Positions 58,427 to 64,000 of a stretch of DNA of 64,000 nt are shown piece after piece. Location: NCBI GenBank assembly GCA_946404545.1, contig CAMJDZ010000002.1:61910-125909 (forward strand), given 5' to 3'. A program made the position numbers and the translations under genes. Each line of letters starts with the position of its first letter. The stretch's first letter is position 1. This DNA is from an uncultured Candidatus Saccharibacteria bacterium (lineage in GTDB: Bacteria > Patescibacteriota > Saccharimonadia > Saccharimonadales > Saccharimonadaceae). The notes under the pieces were generated by a model. The model saw only the letters and a program-made list of their open reading frames with translations, was not told the origin of the DNA and searched no databases.

Positions 58427-60290
58427 ATTCGTTATACCAGGATGGTGGCGTAGTGACCGCGGAATTGTCAAACATATTGCTCATATCCGTCACGCTCGAA
58501 ACGTTCCAGTTTTCGAGAGCGGAAGCATTCGTTAATGACGATGCCCAATGGAACATATGAGACATGTTCGTCACGCTCGAAGTATCCCAGTTTTCGAGGG
58601 CGGAAATATCACTAAGAGCATCAGTACTATCGAACATGCTGGACATATCCGTTACGCTCGAAGTATCCCAGTTTTCCGCAAAGCCCATCGATTCAAGGAC
58701 ATAGTCGTTCGCAAACATATAGGACATATTCGTCACGAACCGCGTCTCCCAGAAATAATCGCCTCTTGTCTCAATATTACTAATACTAATCCCGTAGAAT
58801 AATCCGCTCGAATCAGCATTCAAGACAATCGCTTCAATATAATCATTGCCACCATAATAGTAGTCATACCCGCCATTCCCGTCATCCTCTTTCCAGATAT
58901 AAACAGGTCTGTAATAGCCATCGACGCTGACGGAAATATCATTACTGCTGGTAGGGTTGAAGCCGCTCGGCAGCTCATCCTTATACTTCAGAACTACGCC
59001 AGTCGAGCTAAATGCAGGCACGCCTAGGGCACTCAACTTATTTCTGATAGTGTTACCATCGGCTAGATAGCCAGCATGCTTTCGTAAGTACCAGCTAGGA
59101 TATCTCATGCTGACGCCGCTGTCGTGGTAGAACATCTTATCAGTATTAGCCCATTGGCCGACATTCCAGTTCTCAAAGAACGTCCAATCCGTCATATTCG
59201 TGTTATAGAACGCCTCGCTCATACCACCGGCCTTATCGAGACCGATATCGCTCGGGAGCGTCAAAGTGCTAAGCGCCGTATTCTTGAATATTTTGCTGAC
59301 ATCCTTCAAGGCGTCGACAACAACACTCTGATCCATCTTGACAGTCTCAAGGTTGGCCATATTCTCAAACATGCTAGAGGAGTAGTAATTCATAGTAACC
59401 TCATGGGCATCGTTCTCGGCCATAATATAAACCGCATCGCCATTAATATATGCATATGCCGGCGCGCTATTGTTCGTCGAAACCAATACCCTGTTTTCTA
59501 TGGCAGATGTTGGCAATGTCGACGGCAGGCTACTAACAAACTCAACCGAGCGAATATTGTTAGCGCCGCCAGCGAGCTGCACTAATGCCGCATTGAAGTC
59601 TTCCCCCTCCTTTAGCGTCGAAGCAATCCCGTGGTAATCTACCCACTGTGCGTACAGCACCCTCGTTTCAGACGTAGCGAAATTGACCCAACCTTCGTCT
59701 GCATACGAATCGCCGGTGCCATCCGCTTTCGTATTCCAGCCCGCCAACACATATCCGGCGCGCGTAAAGCTATTACTCGTAAGCTGGTAATATGTATTCG
59801 GTATCAAATTCGTCATTGATGCCATCGTGCCTTCGCCGCCATTCGCATCAAACTGAATGTCGAAGGTCGATTTCTTGATTCTACGAGTCGTAGATCCGTA
59901 AGAGCGCAAATAGTCGTTCGAAACACCTTCTATCTTTAAGCTATATTTTTCATCGTCGCTAACAGATAAGCTAGGGTTTTTCAGCCCCATCGGGACAATG
60001 AATCTCAGTTTGGTACCGCTCGGAACCGTCATCCCCAGCTGACAGCTCGCACCGCCAAAATAGTCAAAGACGAGTTGACGAGAATAGTTGTCGTTCCACA
60101 CATAAGCAATGATCGGCTCGCCTGAATAGTCGGTTACATGAAGGGTGCTGGTGCAAATAGATGTCTTCGTAGTAGCAATATCGATAACTTCGCCATTATA
60201 TGGAGTCTCAGCAGCAAAAACGCTCCCGCTACCGAGAATCCCTGCTATACCTACTGCGGCAGCACTAGCTGCAAAAATTTTTTTCCACAT
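58425..60290 (-). CDS. BspA-like (DUF285-repeat) surface protein 3
   Basis: 621 residues. Signal peptide MWKKIFAASAAAVGIAGILGSGSVFAA, then an N-terminal domain similar to protein 2 (LRSYGSTTRRIKKS), InlB/Flg_new repeat (about 143-213, VLAGWNTKADGTGDSYADEG ... LYAQW), a divergent middle part with single BspA-like units, and only three or four good repeats at the end (517-617: WDTSSVTDMSSMF, LENWDTSSVTNMSHMF). Ends PPSWYNE. It has the fewest repeats of the three and may be a shortened copy. The leader is almost identical to that of protein 2. Confidence 0.88.
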   Translation of the reverse strand: MWKKIFAASAAAVGIAGILGSGSVFAAETPYNGEVIDIATTKTSICTSTLHVTDYSGEPIIAYVWNDNYSRQLVFDYFGGASCQLGMTVPSGTKLRFIVPMGLKNPSLSVSDDEKYSLKIEGVSNDYLRSYGSTTRRIKKSTFDIQFDANGGEGTMASMTNLIPNTYYQLTSNSFTRAGYVLAGWNTKADGTGDSYADEGWVNFATSETRVLYAQWVDYHGIASTLKEGEDFNAALVQLAGGANNIRSVEFVSSLPSTLPTSAIENRVLVSTNNSAPAYAYINGDAVYIMAENDAHEVTMNYYSSSMFENMANLETVKMDQSVVVDALKDVSKIFKNTALSTLTLPSDIGLDKAGGMSEAFYNTNMTDWTFFENWNVGQWANTDKMFYHDSGVSMRYPSWYLRKHAGYLADGNTIRNKLSALGVPAFSSTGVVLKYKDELPSGFNPTSSNDISVSVDGYYRPVYIWKEDDGNGGYDYYYGGNDYIEAIVLNADSSGLFYGISISNIETRGDYFWETRFVTNMSYMFANDYVLESMGFAENWDTSSVTDMSSMFDSTDALSDISALENWDTSSVTNMSHMFHWASSLTNASALENWNVSSVTDMSNMFDNSAVTTPPSWYNE

Positions 60291-60320
60291 GCTCTTGTTT
60301 TTGCTGTTTATTTTTGTTTC

Positions 60321-60346
60321 GACTATTTTTATTTTGACCTAGTCTT
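60321..60346 (-). promoter_or_regulatory. Shared surface-gene leader motif, copy 4
   Basis: The same AAGACTAGGTCAAAATAAAA then ATAGTC as copy 3, seven bases after the -10. The following leader up to the ATG is nearly identical to that of BspA-like gene 2. Confidence 0.75.
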
Positions 60347-60352
60347 GCTTAT

Positions 60353-60381
60353 AGCTTATGCTAAAATTGCAAAAATGTCAA
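60353..60381 (-). promoter_or_regulatory. Promoter of BspA-like gene 3
   Basis: TTGACA (60376-60381), 17 bases, then TAAGCT (60353-60358) as a weak -10 on the minus strand. Confidence 0.65.
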
Positions 60382-60398
60382 GAGTATTTCTTAAATAA

Positions 60399-60842
60399 TT
60401 AGTTCAATTCTGCACGGAAAGCGTTTGTCTCGCGAACTTCGGCGCCATGGCTCTCATAGAACCCCTTTGCGCCTTCCTTTTTCTCGCGGCTCGACGAAGT
60501 GAACTCGAGGCGGCGGCAACCATGCGCCCTACCCCAATCTTTCACGGCATCGAGCAGCTTACCGCCCGCACCCTGGCCACGACATTCACTATCCACTACC
60601 AAATCTTCCATATAGACATTGCGATCAAGCGTCGCCATCACAATCGAAACAATTACCATGCCGACAATCTTATCGCCATCCGTCGCCACCAAGATATCAT
60701 GATAAGGTGACTCAATGAGCTCCTCAATCAATTCCCGGCTAATTGCCGAGCCGTCATGGCGCGCACTGAGCTGCTGGCGCAACTTTCCCATCGCCTCCGC
60801 GAGCTCGACGTCATATTCTTTTACTGTGCCTACCTCAATCAT
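60399..60842 (-). CDS. GNAT N-acetyltransferase
   Basis: 147 residues with motif A VYMEDLVVDSECRGQGAGGKLLDAVKDWGRAHGC and the following SSSREKKEGAKGFYESHG. Its ATG overlaps the glmM stop by ATGA, so the pair is co-expressed; a role in amino-sugar acetylation is possible but GlmU-type motifs are absent. Confidence 0.88.
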   Translation of the reverse strand: MIEVGTVKEYDVELAEAMGKLRQQLSARHDGSAISRELIEELIESPYHDILVATDGDKIVGMVIVSIVMATLDRNVYMEDLVVDSECRGQGAGGKLLDAVKDWGRAHGCRRLEFTSSSREKKEGAKGFYESHGAEVRETNAFRAELN

Positions 60843-62182
60843 GCCCCAATCTCCTTTTTAACAATATTTGCTAGATTCTCGCCAATCTCCTCAACCAGCG
60901 CCTCATCTTCACCTTCAACCAAGATACGCATCTTGTTTTCCGTGCCAGAATAGCGCACAAAGACACGACCGCGGCCAGCAAATCGCTCTTCCGCTCCAGC
61001 AATCGCCTCATTAAAGCCCGCAATCGCCTCAAATGGACGCTTCTCCTTCACGAAGAGACCCCATTGCTTCGATGGGACATTCTCATAATCTGCCCACATA
61101 TCCGCAAGGCGCTTGCCGCGCTCCTGGACAATGCGCATCACCATCAATGCCATAAAAGTACCGTCCGAACCGCGTAGCCATGGCAGATATAATATATGTC
61201 CAGCTAATTCGCCACCAAGACCAGCACCGAGCTCGACGCACTTCTGCGCCACATAGCGGTCGCCATTCACGACCTTCGCTACCTTAATACCTTCGCTCTC
61301 GAGGTATTTAATCGTCGCAAGATTGCTATATTCGGTCAAAACCACCGTATCAGCCGGGAGCTTCTCCTGTTCTTTCAGATATTCAGCAAGGAGAATCACA
61401 ATACGATCGCCATCCCAGATGTGACCGTCTTCGTCCGCCAAGACAATACGGTCAGCGTCGCCATCGAGCGCCACGCCAATCAAGCCCTGTTCGCGCGCTG
61501 CTTCAGCCATCTTTTCCGGATAAAGCGCGCCATAGCCATCATTAATATTCTTACCATTTGGTTCTGGGTCAATCTGATCGACCTCTAATTCAAACTCTTC
61601 AAATACCTTACGCGAGAAATCGTGACCGGCACCGCTTGCCGCATCCAAGATAATTTTCATTCCCTTAAAATCTTTGTCACCAACCTGCGCTGCGGCAATC
61701 TGTTCATAATACTTCTCAGCTGCTTCACTGTGCTGTTTTACAAACTTCACCTCTGGAGCATCTTCATCTTTCTCAAGCTTCGCCTCAAAGAAGGTTGCCT
61801 CGACGGCCAATTCCTGTTCATCGGAGATCTTATCGCCATCCGAACCAAAGACCTTAATACCATTATCGGTTGCCGGGTTATGTGAAGCCGTAAGCATCAC
61901 ACCCGCGTCATACTCGCCCGAGTCTTTTATAATGGCCTGCACGGCTGGCGTTGGCAAAATGCCAAAGTCTTCCACGTCCGCGCCGGCGGCTTTCAAACCG
62001 TCCGAAATTTCCGCGTTCATCCACATGCCGCTTTCGCGCGTGTCGCGGCCCAAAAGCACCTTTTTGGCGTACGTATTTTTTGCAATTGCGCGGCCCAATT
62101 CGCGCATAATGTTTGGTCTGAGTGGCGCCTCACCGACCTTCCCACGAATGCCATCAGTCGCGCCAAAAATGCGTTTTTCCAT
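60839..62182 (-). CDS. glmM: Phosphoglucosamine mutase
   Basis: 447 residues. FGATDGIRGKVG, catalytic Ser S100 in TASHNP, metal-binding DGDADR, substrate-binding GELAGHILY and phosphate-binding VRYSGTENKMRI are all there. It makes glucosamine-1-phosphate for UDP-GlcNAc and peptidoglycan. TAAAAT (62189-62194), six bases, ATG, so it is predicted to be leaderless. Confidence 0.95.
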   Translation of the reverse strand: MEKRIFGATDGIRGKVGEAPLRPNIMRELGRAIAKNTYAKKVLLGRDTRESGMWMNAEISDGLKAAGADVEDFGILPTPAVQAIIKDSGEYDAGVMLTASHNPATDNGIKVFGSDGDKISDEQELAVEATFFEAKLEKDEDAPEVKFVKQHSEAAEKYYEQIAAAQVGDKDFKGMKIILDAASGAGHDFSRKVFEEFELEVDQIDPEPNGKNINDGYGALYPEKMAEAAREQGLIGVALDGDADRIVLADEDGHIWDGDRIVILLAEYLKEQEKLPADTVVLTEYSNLATIKYLESEGIKVAKVVNGDRYVAQKCVELGAGLGGELAGHILYLPWLRGSDGTFMALMVMRIVQERGKRLADMWADYENVPSKQWGLFVKEKRPFEAIAGFNEAIAGAEERFAGRGRVFVRYSGTENKMRILVEGEDEALVEEIGENLANIVKKEIGA

Positions 62183-62278
62183 GCCCTCATTTTACTAATT
62201 TTCTAGCCAAAAATCCATACCACAAATTTCCAGAAAAAATGCAGAAAAATCGTAATTTTTTTGGCGAATACCAAAATT

Positions 62279-62286
62279 ACCCCTGT
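62279..62286 (-). promoter_or_regulatory. ACAGGGGT octamer upstream of a strong promoter
   Basis: Embedded in AAAATTA-CCCCTG-TTAATTTT, an inverted repeat. It lies about 33 bases before the -35 of the promoter at 62319. Confidence 0.35.
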
Positions 62287-62318
62287 TAATTTTGTATAAC
62301 ATTTTTATACAAAACCTA

Positions 62319-62347
62319 TTGACAACCTACCGGAATGCGCTTATACT
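62319..62347 (+). promoter_or_regulatory. Strong promoter before the long leader
   Basis: TTGACA (62319-62324), 17 bases, TATACT (62342-62347). Start predicted near 62354, about 413 bases before the next CDS. Confidence 0.82.
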
Positions 62348-62353
62348 AAAAAT

Positions 62354-62515
62354 AGCTTTTGTGTTTATTCGCAGAACATAAAAGCCGCACTATTCTTCAA
62401 AAACAAACACATTTTAAACACAAAAAACACAAACACCTTTTTATAAGCTCCGGTTCTAGCGCGACAACTATTCAAATTAAAATATGGTCGCGGTGCACTG
62501 AACTCGGAGCTTTTT
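62354..62515 (+). ncRNA. Possible small RNA or attenuated leader
   Basis: From the predicted start (62354) to a hairpin terminator (62445-62512: AAGCTCCG / CGGAGCTT, with GTTC/GAAC and CGCGAC/GTCGCG inside, then TTTTT). The 5' part has TTTTGTGTTTA (62357-62367), complementary to TAAACACAAAA (62415-62425). It is poor in G. Could be a free ~160-nt RNA or a terminator/antiterminator leader for the gene at 62767. Confidence 0.5.
62445..62515 (+). terminator. Terminator in the long leader
   Basis: Long branched stem AAGCTCCG-GTTC ... GAAC-TCGGAGCTT with an inner CGCGAC/GTCGCG helix, followed by TTTTTATTGG. A second, shorter hairpin (GCGCC/GGCGC, 62611-62633) with a T-run follows. Confidence 0.68.
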
Positions 62516-62693
62516 ATTGGCCCATTTTTTTCGCGCCTTCACCCGCCCTGCTTGCTGCATTTTTGGCCGCGCATTGCGTCACATTTTGACCACAAACCCG
62601 CATCATTTTTCGCGCCGATCGTGGCGCCTTTTTGTATTTCGCCATAACGCTCGTGCTTGCCTTATAGGCCCTTTTGTATTATTTTGGTGGTAA

Positions 62694-62716
62694 TTATCCA
62701 TTTTTATGGAATAAGG
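62694..62716 (+). promoter_or_regulatory. Inverted repeat in the 62767 leader
   Basis: TTATCCAT-TTTT-ATGGAATAA, an imperfect inverted repeat between the two GGCCCTTTT stretches; possible operator or RNA hairpin close to the ribosome-binding site. Confidence 0.35.
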
Positions 62717-62766
62717 CCCTTTTAGAGCGTTTTAGAGCCATTACGCCACAAAAAGGAGGTGACGTC

Positions 62767-63672
62767 ATGGAGTACAGAAACAGCAAACAGCAACTACTAT
62801 TGTCGAAACTCCTCGCTTATGCACTGGAGTTAAAGAGGGTTCCTACCTTTGATGAGGTAAAAAATAACCCTAATATGCCCGACCCCAACAATGATTACGG
62901 CGTCGAGTTCGGAGGCTTTAGTAAGGCCGTCGACGAGATTAGGCATAAACTTGCCTGTCTCTTAGACGACGACGAGGAAGAGGTTGAGAAACCTGAGGAA
63001 AAAGTCGAGAAAGCCGAGGAGGCCGAAGATAACGCAGTCGCTCAATCTGAGCCGGAAGACGAAACCGCCGAGGATAACCCTGATGAGCAATACGAAGGCG
63101 ATCCTTTCGATGACGGTCCTCTGTACGAAGGCGAAATCGCCAAACCGGAGAAAAAACCAGATTCTACAGATCAGGATTCCCCGTCAGGCGAGACGAAGAG
63201 TACTGCAGATGAGGCTGCCGACGCCGACGATGAAGAAGACGGCACGAAGGTCTATCGACCCCTGTTATCTGGCCCCATCGTCAAGCTTCTCAACTACACC
63301 CGGAACAAGCTGAAATTATCTAATCCCAAAACCGGCTCAGGCCTTATCGACGACAGCGGCTATGTCGCCGTCGCCCACGAAGCGGAGTCGCTCCTCAATT
63401 ACCGTGCCCCTATTGGCGGGGTTGTCTATACATCATTCCAGGTATTCGAGGCGGTAAACAAACCGATGATTCTCTACGCAAATAACGAAGTCAAAGCAGA
63501 AAATCTAATCGAATTCCCCGCGCCCAAGGATGGCGTTCTACTCATCGTAGAACCAGAAGTCATCCAGGCGGCCAAGGATTACGGTCGAGACACAGACGAT
63601 TTAATCTATGTCAAAGAGCATGAGGACAACGACGACGGAACAATTACTGCAACATTATTCGCTAGGCTCTAA
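62767..63672 (+). CDS. Protein with homing-endonuclease-associated-repeat-like domain and acidic linker
   Basis: 301 residues. The start is set by AAAGGAGGT (62753-62761), a near-perfect match to the 16S 3' end seen in this window. The first 60 residues (LLAYALELKRVPTFDEVKNNPNMPDPNNDYGVEFGGFSKAVDEI) follow the HNH_repeat pattern: helix, R-x-PT-x-x-E, P, Y, FG-(G/S)-(F/W), A-x-x-x-(A/I). This small domain usually binds DNA. Residues about 75-190 are a very acidic disordered linker. The C-terminal part (about 195-301, PLLSGPIVKLLNYTR ... LLNYRAPIGGVVYTS) is unknown. No HNH nuclease motif is seen. It may be a transcription factor-like or chromatin-like protein. Confidence 0.68.
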   Translation: MEYRNSKQQLLLSKLLAYALELKRVPTFDEVKNNPNMPDPNNDYGVEFGGFSKAVDEIRHKLACLLDDDEEEVEKPEEKVEKAEEAEDNAVAQSEPEDETAEDNPDEQYEGDPFDDGPLYEGEIAKPEKKPDSTDQDSPSGETKSTADEAADADDEEDGTKVYRPLLSGPIVKLLNYTRNKLKLSNPKTGSGLIDDSGYVAVAHEAESLLNYRAPIGGVVYTSFQVFEAVNKPMILYANNEVKAENLIEFPAPKDGVLLIVEPEVIQAAKDYGRDTDDLIYVKEHEDNDDGTITATLFARL

Positions 63673-63689
63673 AACCATCAAAAAGGATT

Positions 63690-63714
63690 AATCCCCGGCC
63701 AAAACCGGGGATTT
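63690..63714 (+). terminator. Terminator of the 62767 gene
   Basis: ATCCCCGG-loop-CCGGGGAT followed by TTCTCTCT. Confidence 0.72.
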
Positions 63715-63775
63715 CTCTCTGTCTTATTATTTTTTACAACATTTATGCGGGCCAAAATCGCCCTGCTCTACCTAC

Positions 63776-63799
63776 AAAAAGCCGCCCCTTCGGGCGGTT
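63776..63799 (-). terminator. Terminator downstream of 16S rRNA
   Basis: On the minus strand ACCGCCC-GAAG-GGGCGGC then TTTTT, about 170 bases after the 16S 3' end. The spacer (63800-63965) also has a hairpin near 63930-63956 but no tRNA or 23S start. Confidence 0.72.
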
Positions 63800-63965
63800 T
63801 CTTGTTTAACAATTTAGCGTGCAATCAAGAACAACGCGGTTTCTTTGTGATAGCTTTTGTTGCATCTAGCGAACTAGAACTGTAATAGATCAAGCTTATA
63901 TCTACTACTACAACCGACCTAGCTACACGCATCCTTGCGGATTCGTGCGCATCTTATCCTTCTCT

Positions 63966-64000
63966 AGAAAGGAGGTAATCCATCCGCACCTTCCGGTACG
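63966..64000 (-). rRNA. rrs: 16S ribosomal RNA, 3' end (partial)
   Basis: The minus strand reads CGTACCGGAAGGTGCGGATG, then GATTACCTCCTTTCT. This is the conserved 16S 3' end; the anti-Shine-Dalgarno CCUCCUUU is intact, with UUACCUCC instead of UCACCUCC. The rest of the gene lies beyond base 64000. Confidence 0.93.

Noticed and set aside
62674..62766. Upstream start for the 62767 gene
   Set aside because: AAAGGAGGT lies just before the ATG at 62767, while the upstream frame would include the inverted repeat and ribosome-binding site.
63258..63265. ACCCCTGT within the 62767 coding sequence as a regulatory site
   Set aside because: It encodes in-frame Arg-Pro-Leu-Leu; coding copies at 36455 and 49051 likewise fit normal codons, so they were left out of the motif set.
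1..64000. Prophage, insertion sequences or toxin-antitoxin modules
   Set aside because: No integrase, transposase, capsid, portal or recognisable toxin-antitoxin pair was found. The ROK/IrrE-like pair is not a classic toxin-antitoxin.

Overview
The window looks like a chromosome segment of a Candidatus Saccharibacteria (TM7, Patescibacteria/CPR) member with a small, tightly packed, moderate-GC genome and the standard genetic code. This is inferred from gene content: single-copy housekeeping genes in shortened versions (delta subunit, Rel without regulatory C-terminus, 590-residue IF-2, S1 of about four domains), start/stop overlaps, a DUF5663-type protein, Gram-positive surface features (LPKTG-type sorting signals, T-box riboswitch) and several BspA-like surface proteins. 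No phage, insertion sequence, CRISPR array or transposase was seen.

Layout. 1-4 kb: end of a ribokinase-fold gene, exonuclease III, two small unknown genes, dCMP deaminase and Rel. 4-9 kb: a two-gene operon for a membrane protein and a 1260-residue secreted protein. 9-17.5 kb: glycyl-tRNA synthetase, S51 peptidase, recO with a response regulator and histidine kinase, exonuclease VII, a flippase-like protein, an RNA methyltransferase and L27. 17.5-25 kb: envelope and repair genes (acyltransferase, a large unknown membrane protein, an EEP hydrolase, holA, mutM, CPBP protease, rseP). 25-34 kb: surface block (BspA-like protein 1, L21, an LPKTG/DUF11 protein, a Pro-Asp-Gly-Gly repeat membrane protein). 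34-44 kb: ileS with a T-box, bracketed by two related structured elements; nrdR-ftsZ-ftsA; map, adk, S21, recJ. 44-55 kb: priA-def-fmt, infB, alcohol dehydrogenase, S1, a second sorting-signal protein, a ROK kinase with a metallopeptidase, and a KGG protein. 55-62 kb: tRNA-Ile(GAU), BspA-like proteins 2 and 3, glmM. 62-64 kb: a possible small RNA or long leader, a gene with a homing-endonuclease-repeat-like domain, and the 3' end of 16S rRNA, which has no 23S downstream.

Two expression modes are visible. Many housekeeping genes have a -10 hexamer (often TGnTATAAT or TATGCTAAAAT) only 6-9 nt before the start codon and no Shine-Dalgarno, so their mRNAs should be leaderless. Surface and accessory genes more often have a near-consensus TTGACA-17-TATAAT promoter, a leader and a ribosome-binding site. 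Four surface transcription units share a leader starting with (G)ACTAGGTCAAAATAAA right at the predicted transcription start.

The items most worth following up are the covarying structured elements A (33971-34101) and B (37306-37418) around ileS, the six-nucleotide leaderless spacing, the shared surface-gene leader, the zinc-ribbon-less NrdR and the unlinked 16S rRNA. All statements come from reading the sequence; no database search was run.
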